A stretch of DNA of 64,000 bases from Gerris lacustris (lineage: Eukaryota > Arthropoda > Insecta > Hemiptera > Gerridae). The notes below the pieces were generated by a model, which was given only the letters and a program-made list of their open reading frames with translations, had not been told where the DNA came from and did no database searches. The stretch spans positions 41,813,610 to 41,877,609 of the forward strand of contig OX578279.1 in NCBI GenBank assembly GCA_951217055.1. The letters run 5' to 3'. A program made the translations under genes and the position numbers. Every line of letters begins with the position of its first letter. The first letter of the stretch is position 1. This document shows, piece after piece, positions 12,011 to 23,792 of this stretch.

Positions 12011-12075
12011 CTTTTTTTTTTTTTTTTTTTCTTTTTTTTCTTTTTTTTTTTTTTTTTTTTTTTTTCTTTTTTTTA
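12011..12075 (+). repeat. Poly(T) tract
   Basis: T-run of about 60 bases broken by a few C residues. The poly-Phe open frame across it is not a gene. Confidence 0.95.
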
Positions 12076-12779
12076 TTATTTGGGCTTATGAAAAGGATAA
12101 GGATAGAGAGGTTCACCAATGTGTAAAGGAGGAATTATATTTTAATTACAATTTTTTCAGGCTTTTTTTATATTAACTGATAATACAGATCTTGAATTAA
12201 ACAAATATTTAGAATTCAAAGGTGTGGCTGCACTGCTCATTTCAACTGCAGTTTTTACAAATCATCTTAGCTTTAGTCTGTTTTTTAATATAATAGTGTT
12301 AGTTGTATTTGTCCTTTTTTTTATTAAGATTATTATCAAATATGTAATATTTTTTATCAGTGATTTAAAAACAAGCATTTGTCTTACATCTGATCAATTT
12401 CATATAATAAGAAGACATGAGATGGATGCCATAATGTAGAACTTGCAAGTGAGTACTTTTTAAGTTTTCATTAGGAACTAGTTTTATGGGCTTATGATTG
12501 GTATGTTAAGGGAGAAATATGGTCTTAAAGGCCAACAATAACTCTGCCTCGTAAGGTTTGCTGCACAATAATTGTCTGCGGTAGGTGTTAACAACCTACC
12601 GTTTATAATGACATACATATTTTGCTCCTTTTCATGGTAAACTGGAAACAGGGTAGACAAAATACAATTTTTCCCCCTTAATGGTTGGTTAGGAGTTTGT
12701 GAGGTGATAAAGATAATGAATAGAATCCGAGCCGTTGTTTGTAAACAATGAGAGATAGTGGGGACTAGCCCACATCTAC

Positions 12780-12960
12780 ATCGCTCCGCTACCGCCAATT
12801 AGTGTTGCTATGGACGCCTTGAGCTAGACGAGACGTGTCAGCTGAGAGTCCTCTCAACCTCACCGCTTCGTAACCGCCGCCGCCCGCCGCTATCCGCACA
12901 TATTATCCGCCTTCCGCATATAAGTTTTGTCACTATCTACAGGTCGCAGTCGGTACGTTT
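12780..12960 (+). promoter_or_regulatory. GC-rich island with TATA/initiator-like signals
   Basis: A short CpG-rich block (CCGCCGCCGCCCGCCGC around 12870) in an AT-rich setting. CATATAAG lies near 12917, and GTCGCAGTCGG, initiator-like, about 28 bases downstream. It could be a host promoter or an LTR fragment. No coding exon was recognised downstream. Confidence 0.22.
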
Positions 12961-14095
12961 TTTCTTTACAGATATTCTATTTTATTATTTTATTGCTTTT
13001 ATGTTACTCCGCCCTATCCGTCCACCTTATGATTTAAACTATAGTCCACGTAATACCAATTTTTTCTTACTGCCACTGGTGGTTGTCTTTCTCCCTATTA
13101 CTTGGAGAAATTATCACCAATGGTAGTTATAAGCACTTTTTAATGTATTTATACTGCAGATTGTGTTTAATAATACTTAATGAGTTTCCCATAATACTTA
13201 ATGAGTTTCCCTTGAGGAATGCAAACTTTTTAATTCCTTTTTTATTGCAAGTATGTCCGGTAAACCCAGTGTGCAGTGCATTTTTAAAGAAACAAATGTA
13301 AATAAGAAATAAATATTAACTATCAGTTGGCATCTCCTTTTAAAGGAGAGAACACCTTTGTCATGTTATTAAAGACATGCAGCTATTCAAATATTTTTAC
13401 TTTTTCATATTTGAGGTAAGTATGTGTAGATATAAAGAATTGTAGTTGCTTTCATGGGGAAAATCTTGTTTTAAGATAATGGTGCAAAAATACATAGTTG
13501 TGTAAAATAAAAACTAATTTTATTTGAATTTTCTCATGCTTGAATGTATCAAATGCATCTCAAAGGCATCTAATTTGGCATGTATTTGCTTATGAGTTCC
13601 TAGTTACTAATAAACTTCTCGTCGCCTAAAGGACTTGTTCACTTAGGCACTTTTTCGACCATGCTGCTACCAGCTTTTTAAACCCTTCATAAGTTGAGAG
13701 CAGCTATAGCTATACAACTGCTTTGTCAGTCACTACTGCCTTAACCATGGATAAAATGGTTAAGGTATCGCAGAAGAAGTTACTTTATGGCTGAGAAAGC
13801 ATAAAAAAATGGTTTGGGTGCATCCAGTAATAGTCAATGATTGTCAAGTTTGGGTTAAAGGGTACCTATGATAGAAAATGCGAAGATTTTAAGAATTATA
13901 AGATGATTACTTAATGGTAAATTTGATTATGGTTGATTTATCATAAAATAATTGGATGTTATAATACTCGTAGAATAGGCAAGAAGGGGAGTTGAAATCG
14001 TAATAAGGAGAAAACGAATACCTTTTCACAAATAAAATTTAATTTTAAAGCTTTAAAAAGAACATATTAAACAACATTAAAAAACAAATTAACAC
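12961..14095. other. No recognised gene
   Basis: AT-rich sequence. One exact short tandem duplication was seen near 13170-13212, where a 22-base unit with TACTTAATGAGTTTCCC occurs twice. No protein domain or element ends were recognised. Confidence 0.4.
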
Positions 14096-14099
14096 AAAA

Positions 14100-14471
14100 G
14101 AAGAGAAAAAGGGACTGCTCCTCTAAATTGAATGTAAGGGTCAGAAGCAGCTGATAAACTGCTCATGTGAACTCACCCATATCTTTTCAGGTATTCTATT
14201 CCACAAGACTGGCCTCTGTTCTAAGCCCGGATTTTTGCCGATGGAAATTTGCTAGTTTATCCCGCGCTGTCAACGCACTAACTCTTCTTTGGTGCAGACT
14301 GTAGTTATGTTCAAAAAAGATTTCCACATCTTGTTCAATTATATACAACGAGTCCTTAGGTAAAATTAAGTAAATTAATTTAGACTTAGCATCGCGTGGC
14401 TCTATCATTGAAGCGAGCGCATAGTAATAATTATGTATTGAATATTGAAAAAATAGATGATCATGAATCAT
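14100..14471 (-). pseudogene. LINE reverse transcriptase C-terminal remnant
   Basis: The - strand encodes KLIYLILPKDSLYI and HNYSLHQRRVSALTARDKLA, then SGLRTEA. After a frameshift near 14215 it reads PVLWNRIPEKIWVSSHEQF. This is the pattern at the C terminus of many non-LTR retrotransposon polymerases (an 'HNY/HNT-R' block followed by a 'WN.IP..I' block). RT motifs are absent, and I cannot name the clade. Confidence 0.42.
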
Positions 14472-14479
14472 GATGAGTT

Positions 14480-14705
14480 GATAGATAATTTACTCACGTA
14501 AACGCTCTCGTTTATGCGAGCGTTGCACATGAACTATTGGACGGATCACGCTGTCCAACGAACTCAGCCTGAGTATTAGTAAGAGGATCATGTATACCAA
14601 ATTTCAACTAAATCGGTCAACTTTTACTCAAGTTATCGTCACACGCGTAAACGTTACTGACAGACTGACAAGATGCATAGTTTGTTGAATGTAAGAAGCT
14701 CGCTT
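14480..14705 (-). repeat. Dispersed repeat, family also at 48.7 and 51.0 kb
   Basis: Contains GCGAGCGTTGCACATGAAC, CACGCTGTCCAACGAACTCA and ACCAAATTTCAACTAAATCG. The same blocks in the same order occur at about 50960-51080, and in reverse complement at 43480-43515 plus 48668-48760. Confidence 0.6.
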
Positions 14706-14929
14706 CAATTATATCTATTTAAAGACCAACAAATCAAAATAAACATCTTAGCTTAGCAATAACAAATCATTTCAAGGTGCGTTTTCTTCACCATCGTCGG
14801 GACACTACTCGATTATATAAATGATTTTCTAACTTCCTCTATATTTACAATAAAAACTGCTTTTGGCTTAATTTTTTCATTTGTATAAGTTCTTAATTTG
14901 ATAGCATTAATAACTTAATATACTTGAAA

Positions 14930-15765
14930 GTAGAAGCTAAAGTCTCTCCATGTAAAATATTAATTTCAAATTCAAAGCAGCTTTAGACTTTTTTAAGGCC
15001 ATCTTCAGTGCCTAAACAAACAGTAATCGAACACTAATTAAAATGTCAAAAAGAAACCGATACAAAATAAATACGAAGCAACAGTCATGGCAAATAATCC
15101 AATAGAAATAAAAACAAAATAATAAAAATAAAGATAAACACATAAAAAAAAAGAGTCTAACAATTAGATAAAATAACATCATAATAACTGAGCTAAGAAT
15201 AAGTCACCAATAAAATAAAACATTATAAAAATGAAACTGCAAATCATAAAAAGTAAGCTAATATTGAATAACAAATAAAATAAAGTACTATAAAAATGAC
15301 TAAAACAGTGAAATAAAGAATATTAACTAAGAGAAAAGATCCTACCGAAAGAGTTGGAAATGTAAATTAACTAGAAAAGCTCATGGCTCATAGGGGGGGG
15401 GGGGGGGGGGGGGTTGAGTCATGTGAAGCCAGACACTGGCACAAGACTGACCCGTGTTCTGGCTCCAGCCATGACCTTCAGAAGAGATGACGCATCGCCC
15501 CTCTCATTGACCTTTCCATCCGAGCCCTTGCGATGCTGGCTACGTAGAATATCAATTTTCACCAGCGAGTCAAATATCCGACCTTTTTGGGCAAAATGCA
15601 TGAACCCGATTTTATGTTCTGCATTGAAGTTGCCATACCTCTTGTCCGGACCGGCCCTACGACAGTAGCGACTAGACGTTCGGGACACAAAAAAAGCCGC
15701 CGAAGAAAGTCGAATCTCACTCGGGAATCATCGGGTCCGCTCTACAGTAGTTAACCTCTACAACT
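14930..15765 (-). mobile_element. Penelope-like element 3' fragment (inverted relative of 18.4-20.2 kb)
   Basis: The - strand follows the tail of the element at 19250-20180: the end of the endonuclease frame, a long AT-rich 3'UTR and a terminal block with CACTGAAGATGGCCTT. An 18-base G-run (15396-15413) interrupts it just after the coding end. Upstream of the frame, 15670-15760 is shared in inverted form with 16845-16965. Confidence 0.7.
15419..15688 (-). pseudogene. Penelope-like endonuclease C-terminal fragment
   Basis: Open frame of 89 codons. The end (KIDILRSQHRKG, then NERGDASSLLKVMAGARTRV and SLVPVSGF) corresponds to the end of the + strand element at 19290-19432, which reads KIEILRSHIARA and, one frame over, NERGNASSLLKVVAGARTRV. 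It is the tail downstream of the GIY-YIG domain; catalytic residues are not present here. Confidence 0.6.
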
Positions 15766-16840
15766 TTGAACACGCCCTGTTTTAACCCCCTTTACTCCAC
15801 CCTCTCGTAAATATTTCGTTTAACAAGATAATAGGTTAAAAGAATGCTTATGCAATAACTTGTAAATTGCATTGTCTTTAACTAATTTACAAAATTAATA
15901 ATAATTAGTTCGCTTTTATTAGATACTTTAAAGCATATTCCATTTTATGCACTACATTATTATTAATACATATTTCATATTGTCAATTATTAATATAATG
16001 TTTATGAATATAATAAATAATAAATTGAATACCTTACATATTTAACATATTATATATTATTTACATATTAAATTTAAAAAAAATAGTTATGTTGCAAAAA
16101 TCAAACCAACCGCCTTCAATTAAAATAATTCTCAGATTATGTATTAATTATTTTATAATTTTATACGCAAATCTATTACAGTGATGTCTGGTAGAGAATC
16201 CTAAAATATATTTTTTTAAATAAATTAATTGGTATGAAATGGTTAATTTGACCACCGGTAATAATATTTATTATTATAATATTTATTAAAAGAAAAGGGT
16301 CTTTAATAATAATAATAATAATAATAATGTAATGTTTATATTTAAAACTACTGGGAATTCTTAAAATACGTGGTGTCACACCAAAGAAGATACTCAATAC
16401 CCATTATAAAAATATATTTCTCACTTAGTAAAAACACTGATCATGCGATAAAATATTTATACTTGAACTTATCTACATACAAAGCTTTGTTTTTAATGAA
16501 ATTACATTTCAATTTAATTCATATTTTACTTTCGTATTTTTTTGGATTTATTGAATTTTTCATTCAAGAATTATAATTACTAGTCGTGTATAATATGTGA
16601 TATGTGTACATATTCCATTTCAACAACTCTTGGGTTTACGTGATAATATATAAACAATTTAAAAATAACGAAATCATTTAATGTCTATTTTATATGTATG
16701 TTTTATACAGGTCTATGTTTAATTATTATATTATTTTTGCTATAATAATAAACATTTGTATGTTTTAAGTGTTATTATTATTATTATGAATAGTCATAGT
16801 CGAAAAGGCCTTGAAAGAAATATATAGACAAAAGAGGGTT
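15766..16840. other. No recognised gene
   Basis: Very AT-rich sequence with (TAA)n-like stretches near 16305-16330. Nothing coding or element-like was recognised. Confidence 0.4.
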
Positions 16841-16844
16841 GAAT

Positions 16845-16965
16845 GCATAGTGTAGTAGAGGTGGGATAAGGCCCGATCGTACTCGACTCGGCTCTCTGCT
16901 TCGGCCTCCTAAGGCGACTTTTTTTTGTGTCCCCGAACGTCTAGTAACAGTAGAGGGGGTCCCGA
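16845..16965 (+). repeat. Inverted relative of 15670-15760
   Basis: Contains ACTCGACTCGG, CTTCGGC and TTTTTTTTGTGTCCCCGAACG, then CTAGTAACAGTAGA. These blocks occur in the same order on the - strand of 15670-15760. Likely a second copy of the element that lies next to the Penelope-like fragment. Confidence 0.5.
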
Positions 16966-17084
16966 TCAGAGATAAATTGGAGATTGTTGCTATACCTGTT
17001 TTATGCTTACATATCTTCTATCACACACTCGTTACCTTATTGATAATCCTGATTTGTTCACCCCAGATGAGAAGAAGATATTAG

Positions 17085-17335
17085 ACAAAGGCCTGAAGTA
17101 TTGCCCTAATAACAAGACGTGGTGGTGGCACAGGCATACAGTGCACCAAGACAAATAAACACGGCAAAACAATGCAGAACAAAGCAATAATCAAAGCAGA
17201 CTGTTTCATCTGTTTTAGGGGTCTCTAGTGGTAGGGTAAAGTTGGGGTTTATTATTCTCGCATCGCGAATCTGTGATTTACAGAAACTTTTTTACTCGTG
17301 GCGCACTCGGTGCGCCAGTCCGTGTCTCTAAGGCT
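17085..17335 (+). repeat. Dispersed repeat, inverted copy at 23455-23660
   Basis: Shares GGCAAAACAATGCAGAACAA, GTCTCTAGTGGTAGGGTA, ATTCTCGCATCG and CAGAAACTTTTTTACTCGTG with the reverse complement of 23455-23660. Family unknown. Confidence 0.65.
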
Positions 17336-18380
17336 GAGGCCGCACTGGAGGAGGGAGGCTGAGAGGGTAACTGGTGGATGGGAGGGTAGAGGAACCGTCC
17401 TCTCATATCTGAACCATTAAGTTTTAATGCAGCCGGCTGCACCGACCCCCACAACCCTCCAACCTTCAGTCCTAATCTGCCCACTACCGTCCATGTAGAA
17501 CAAACCCGTCAGTTAATTTCCATCTACCCTCCTGGTTTTATTGAATTTTCTTTTATCGCCCTTCTCGTCTAATTTATTATAAATAGTATTCATTATTACT
17601 AGCCTTCACCCCGCGCTCCGCACGGGGCTCATGCTAGGTAATAGTGGCTACGTTTCCTATTATCATGTAGGCCTAGCAATTAAATGAAATGCCTAAATAG
17701 TTTTGTTTCCAAAGCCTTCTAGGAATAGAATCAGGACTATATTTTACATAATTCATTCCATTTTTAAGAATATAATACTCTCCAAATCATAGTTTGGAGT
17801 CTATTTACTTATATAAAGAAATAGCCAATCTAAACTAAGTATGTTATTAAATTAAGTAGTGTAATAAATGACAATGCTAAAAAATAAATAAATAAATGAG
17901 AAAATAATCTTAGTCAAAATAATTACCAGTCCCTTCTCATATGTCAGCTGCACTAGTAAATATTTAATAACTCTAGTTCAGGGACAAGTTATTAAAATAA
18001 TAAATAATCGATTTAAAGAGCATTAGTGTGAGGTTTAAGCACCCCAATTAGAAATTAAATCGGTCAATAATTGCAGACGCCATAAAAGCTCAAAGTAAAA
18101 ATTAAAAAAAAAAGTTTCAAATTTAGGTATTGGAGATAATAAGGAGTTTCGCCAAGAAGACGCTTGCTAAGGTAGGAATGAGGCAAAGCAGGTCCTCTTG
18201 AAACACTGTGTACTCGTTTAAATACTCGGCTTAATTATTTAAAGGTCTGGCAAACTGTCAGTGTAGATTAAAATGGAAGCGTAAAGCGGCCCGCAAACCG
18301 TCTACACTTCAGCCTGTACCCTCCACCTCCCTTCCACTACCCTCTCAGCCACCCTCCTCCAGTGCGGCCTTAGCCTAAGG
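17325..18380. mobile_element. Possible non-autonomous element with ~75-bp inverted arms
   Basis: The arms are 17325-17405 and 18295-18380. The first reads CTGAGGCCGCACTGGAGGAG then GGGAGGCTGAGAGGGTA; the second is close to its reverse complement. The ~0.9-kb centre has no coding sequence. TTCACCCCGCGCTCCGCACG (near 17605) marks a further repeat. Target duplications were not identified. Confidence 0.4.
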
Positions 18381-18519
18381 GTTAAATAAATTATTTTACT
18401 CCTTGAGTGGTTTTCAAGCGGTGGATAGCATCAAAAACACAGCTCTAGACTTATCTGTTATCAGCACTTGGGGCAAACACGTCCATGCATTATTGCTACA
18501 AAGAGTTTGTAGGTAAGCC

Positions 18520-19435
18520 GCATAACCCGTTTTTTAAATACATATTTAAATGGGTTAGATATGTGAGGTTTTTTGTATATGGACAGGGACCACTGAGCAA
18601 CTTTATGAGTTTTTGGGATATCTTAACGGTTGCTTTCCAACTATAGAGTTCACTATAGAGATTGAGCAAGACAAGTAGTTAAATTTTCTAGACCTTAGTG
18701 TCATCAGAACTTCGGACACCTTGAGATATGAAATCTACCGCAAGCCTACTGCCACAGATGCAGTTAAACTGGCGGAGTCTTACCACCCTTGGGGCCACAA
18801 GCTGGCGGCCTTCAACTCGATGATTCAACTGACTACACCTTTGTACTACTATGCTTATGACAAGGAGTTTCTGACAATAAAGCTTATAGCAATCAACAAC
18901 GGATTTTCAGATACGATGATAGATAGGATGATCAAGAAGAAAAGCCGGGAGCTATTGTTCCTTTCAAGCACGCACTTAGTGCTCTATCCCTTATTTCGGA
19001 GGTGTTTCGGATTGGTTAGCAAGGACTTTAGCCAAATATAATTTTAACGTGGGCTTCAATATGAATAAGTCATTAAGGGCTCACCTGAGTACGGTAAAAG
19101 ACCCGGTTAAATAAACCAGGGTCTATATTATGGTCTGGGGAGTGTGTGAAACTGAGTATGTTGGGCAAACAGGGCCCTCTTATAAAATAAGAGCTAGAGA
19201 GCATCTGCAACACACTAACAGTAAGTTTTACCAGAACCTTCACGAGCGCGGCCACTTCAATGCAAATGTAGGATAGTGGAGTCGCTGGAGAAAATTGAGA
19301 TTCTACGTAGCCACATCGCAAGGGCTCGTATGGAAAACAAACATCAATGAGAGGGGCAATGCGTCATCTCTTCTGAAGGTCGTGGCTGGAGCCAGAACAC
19401 GGGTCTGCCTTGTGCCAGTGTCTGGCTTCGCATGA
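18520..19435 (+). pseudogene. Penelope-like RT thumb and GIY-YIG endonuclease
   Basis: KWVRYV near 18550 is the position of the catalytic Y-x-DD box, but a small deletion removes both Asp. Then come PTIEFTIEIEQDK, a stop, LNFLDLSVIRTSDTLRYEIYRKPT and SYHPWGHKLAAFNSM, the classical Penelope block. An endonuclease follows from about 19130 with GVCETEYVGQTG (the second half of GIY-YIG) and AREHLQ (catalytic Arg and the EH step). The longest intact piece is 18721-19041. Several stops and frameshifts make it inactive. Confidence 0.78.
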
Positions 19436-19690
19436 CTCACCCCACCCTTACGAGCTTTTCTAGTTAATTTACAATTCCAACTCTTTCGGTAGGATTGTAG
19501 GATCTTTTCTCTTAGTTAATATTCTTTATTTCTCTGTTTTTGTTTTAGTTTTTTATAATGCTTTATCTTATTTGTTATTCAATCTTAGCTTAATTTTTAT
19601 GATTTGCAGTTTTATTTTTATGTTTCATTTTATTGGTGACTTATTCTTAGCTCAGTTATTATGATGTTTTTTTTATCTTATTGTTAGACT

Positions 19691-19908
19691 CAGTGGCCTG
19701 CACTGAGGCTATGGCCTGAACGGGCCCGCATTGCGGGTGGGCCCCCGATGCCCCCAATTCATCCAATGTACCAATGTTGATGGGGGCCCCCTTTAGAGCA
19801 TAATAAAATCTAACTGCCTTGGAATTATACTTTATACCAATGTCAGGGGGGCCTTTGCTCATCAATTTTCTTTGGCGAGGGGCCTCCAAATCCATAGCTA
19901 CGCTGCTG
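19691..19908. mobile_element. hAT-like MITE inside Penelope-like 3'UTR
   Basis: Starts CAGTGGCCTGCACTGAGGC and ends CCATAGCTACGCTGCTG, typical hAT terminal repeats (CAGTGGCGTAGCTATGG type), though the arms are diverged. The flanks GTTAGACT (19683-19690) and GTTGGACT (19909-19916) match in 7 of 8 bases, as an 8-bp hAT target duplication. The inverted Penelope fragment near 15158 keeps the uninterrupted sequence around GTTAGACT. Confidence 0.65.
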
Positions 19909-20080
19909 GTTGGACTGTTTTGTTTTAGCATGGAACATGCTTTTTTATGTGTATTTTCTTTATTTTATTATTTTGTTTTTATTTCTATTGGATTTTATTG
20001 GCCATGACTGTTGCTTCGTATTTATTTTGTCTCGGTTTCTTTTTGACATTTTAATTAGTGTTTGATTACTGTTTGTTTAG

Positions 20081-20118
20081 GCACTGAAGATGGCCTTATA
20101 AAGGCCGAAAGCTGCTTT
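20081..20118 (+). ncRNA. Hammerhead-like motif in Penelope-like tail
   Basis: CTGAAGA (20084-20090) fits the CUGANGA consensus. It is followed by T, the GGCC...GGCC stem and GAAAGC (20107-20112). Hammerheads are known in the terminal repeats of this element class. The stem I and III partners and the NUH cleavage site are not clear, so activity is doubtful. The inverted copy near 14985-15010 has lost the second box. Confidence 0.42.
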
Positions 20119-20179
20119 GAATTTGAAATAAATATTTTAGGTGGAGAGACTTTTGCTTTTACTTTTAATGATGTACTCC

Positions 20180-23100
20180 ACTGACGCTCCATATCCTATC
20201 TTAATATACTTGGTAAACATATATGTAATTTAAAATTAACATGTTTAGCTATAAATATTGGCAGACCTATATATACATATGCCTTCCAAGGGCTGTCGCA
20301 CCATGGATTATAATTATCAATATTAAAGAATTAACATGAAAACCTTTCTTGCTTTTCAGCAATATAAATATTTTTCCAAGTGATAACATCAGCTCTCCCT
20401 CTCATCACTCCAAATCGTTTTAGAGGTACTGATTTTCCAGACAATCAAGTTTTTATGAATAAACTTTTGTTTTTTGCAATTTTTAATTTAGTAGAAAGTG
20501 TTGTAGGGATTAAAGAAAAGTAAATAAATCCATTGCATCCTAAACTAGATTTATTTATGTCTGATAAGTATCAGGTTCAGAATTATTAGTTTATTCCTTC
20601 CCTTTTGTTTGGCCATAATCGTTTGTTTTTAGATTTCATATTTTGGTTAAGCGAAGTTAATTTGGTTTTTTTTTGGTGTTAGTTGAGGTCATAATTTAGT
20701 AAGATTTTCTCAAAATGCTTTTATCAATCTGTTTTACTCGGACTAAGAAAGCCAATTCATTTAGTCTGTTCATTATGCAGTGATTTCTTTTATTTTGAAA
20801 ACCATCAAATTAGGATAAAAAGGAACACAAAATTAATTTAAAAAATTATATATAATATTATTATTATTTTTTTTTTTATTATTTACCACAAAACAACGTC
20901 TTACAGAAATTCGAGTGCGCATGTACACAATATTACACGTGTCGTGGAATGCTATTACAATGGCGTTCACGTGATATGTACACATCGCATTAAATAAGTT
21001 AAATAAAAAATCAAACAGGATGATAAGAAAAACAAAAAAATATAATCTTTTGAAGTATAAATATATAATGAAACATTATTTTTGGCTTTACTATTTGGTC
21101 AATAATAACAAAAAGTCCTTTTTTATTAATTATATAATGATACATTAAAAATGTATTATAATTGAAAACAATAAAACTTACTAGCATTTTATTTATTATA
21201 TTTAAAGAAGGTGAAAAAATGTTAAACATCATTGAGGCAAAAGATTTCCTTAAATGGATATGGAGGAATGCGAGTGACTAATTTTTATGCTTTATTGGTA
21301 CAGTTATCTTCTTTAATTTCTTACAACCTTTCATAAAACAAATTGTATATAATAAAAGTTAAGTTTCGAAAAAGGTCACAGCTGCTGATAAAATAATTTT
21401 ATGCCTTTAATAATAAATTTTTGACTGATTTTAAAAAATAATTATTGTCTCTAAACAATATATTATATATATATATTTTTACAATTTAAGAATTAATTAA
21501 TTTAATGGTTATTGAAAAGTATACATTATTTAAAATTTCTATTCTTTCTTATTTATTTTTTACTCTTAACTTATTCTTTCTATCCTAAGAAGCTAATAGT
21601 CCATACATGTAGGTATTTTTTCATGCTTCTCAATTAATTTCCATTTATAAGCGAGTTCCATGACCTTGTACGACAGGATTCTGAATCAAGGTAATTCCTT
21701 ATTATTAATTGTACTCTTAAAATTGCAGTCCACTACCTAAATTGCAAAGTCCTTTCCTTAGAAATGAAGTAGCCACCCTATCAAATTGAAAAATCTTTAG
21801 GTATTACGAATTAAGAATTTTTTTGATCTGCTTTCATCACATAATTACATCTCAAGCAAGATCATTTGCTTGAGATCGCATTACATCAAGCCTAATCGTA
21901 ACTCGGTTCTTTTATCATAAAAATGATTCCCTGAGGTTCCATACTATATGTGGAAAATTTCTAAGGGCCAAAGAAAATTTAAGCCATTGGTAAAATGGTA
22001 ATTTGGTAAGCCATTGTAAAATGGACATGCTGCTTAATAAAACAAAAGTCATCTTTGATGATATTTTTCATACATTCACCCATTCCTTGTAAACTTTGTG
22101 GACAGCTAATAATGTATAGTATCTGATAATACTTTTAAACATATAAAATATTATATTTTAAGAAATAAAAGACAAATCAAGAGAGATATTAGAAAAATAT
22201 AATGCAAATTTGGACTAAGAATTAAAGGAAGCAAATATATAGAACAAATGAAGCAAGCAATTTACACTAGTAGGTATATGGCATTACTTTTCAAAAAAAA
22301 AAAAAAATCATTACTACAATGACATGATCCTAATTAATTTTGGACTTTAGATACACTAATTATCTAACTTGATTATGATTCATAGTTAAAATTAACCTCA
22401 GTGCAATTAAATAATAATAAAATTTAAAAAAAAAAATAAATAAATGAGTTTCTTCTTTTCAAAAAAGAACTAAGAAATACCTCAGGCTTATTAATCAAAC
22501 GATTTATACTAATTCTACAATAACATACCAATTTTCTTGCAGTCTGACACCAATAAAGCCAACCTTTTCAAAATATCAATTTTTCAAATTTATTATACTA
22601 AATTATTTATTTCGTGTTAAGGAAATAAATTAAAAAAATCCTTTACTAAAGAAAAATTCAGGGCTCACATTAAAAAACACTTTTTTGTTTCATTTATTTA
22701 TTAGTATGTATTTCATAAATGTGTTATGATCATTTAGGAAATTCTTACAAACTAGATTAAAATTTCTGTATTACATTTAAAAGCGGATTCACTGAACTCG
22801 GAGTTATAAAAAAAAAAATTGGATATCACATAAATCTTCAAACGGAGAGGAAGAAAAATCAGAATAAAAATTAAATTAATTAAGTTTTTTGTTTATAGAT
22901 TTATAAAAAGCATTGATATGATGGAAGTTACAGTACCAATAGAATATTGTAATCTGTCAATGGTTTATTTTCCTAAATATTTGGGTTTAATTTTTTATAT
23001 ATGGTAAATGGCTAATGTTATTAATTAATTAATTTATTTTTTATTTACTAAGATTTTTTATTTTTTGTTGTTTTCATTTTATTTTTATAATGAACCAGAT

Positions 23101-23450
23101 TTGCAAAACTAAAAATATTGTTCTTTTTTGTTTCATAATAAAAGAGAAATAATAATAATAATAATATAAACAGATGATTTTTACTTTAATGTGACTAGCA
23201 TTAATACAATAAATGAAATATTAATTGTAGATTGGCTTCCACTGCCTTTATAACTTAAAAGTTAATTGGATACATCATTTTGCTAAGAGAAATTAACAGA
23301 AAAAATGGTGCACCAAACTCAAACAAAACTTTCTCTATACACAGTAAGACTGAATTTAAATCCAATAATGTCTAATTTAATCAATTTATTTTTAAATTGA
23401 AGTGTTCTACAAGTGGTGATTTACTTACTTTTTTTAAAAAAAAAAATTTA
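20180..23450. other. No recognised gene
   Basis: Over 3 kb of AT-rich sequence with scattered A- and T-runs and no convincing coding frame, terminal repeat or repeat family shared with the rest of the window. Confidence 0.4.
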
Positions 23451-23454
23451 TTTT

Positions 23455-23660
23455 ACCCTTTGAGACACGGGCTGGCCCATTGAGTGCTCCACGAGTAAAA
23501 AGGTTTCTGTAAATCACAGATTCACGATGCGAGAATAATAAACCCTCACTCTACCCTACCACTAGAGACCCCTAAAATGGATGAAACCGTTTGATTATTG
23601 CTTTGTTCTGCATTGTTTTGCCGAGTTTATTTGTCTAGGTGCCTCTCACCATGTCCGGTA
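23455..23660 (-). repeat. Dispersed repeat, inverted copy of 17085-17335
   Basis: The reverse complement matches 17085-17335 in long blocks (see that entry). About 6 kb separates the two copies. Confidence 0.65.
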
Positions 23661-23792
23661 GAGAAATTATGCCTTTTGATCAATATTTTTCGGTTTTGCT
23701 ATAGTTTTCAGATTAGGTTGATGTTTGTGAGTAGTTATCTTAGGACTTTGACAATTAATAATAATTAATTAAGGATGAAAGCCCGATACTAA

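Larger units (their letters stand above)
18400..20175 (+). mobile_element. Penelope-like element, decayed, + strand
   Basis: Holds an RT thumb, the endonuclease and a 3'UTR shared with 14930-15690. It ends after a CACTGAAGATGGCC block and GAGAGACTTTTGCTTTTACTTT near 20165. The palm and fingers of the polymerase are missing or unreadable. A small hAT element is inserted in its 3'UTR at 19691. Confidence 0.75.

Noticed and set aside
11988..12176. Poly-Phe frame
   Set aside because: Translation of a T-run.
17278..17484. GC-rich 68-codon frame
   Set aside because: Lies in a repeat with an inverted copy at 23.5 kb and in an inverted arm; no known domain.
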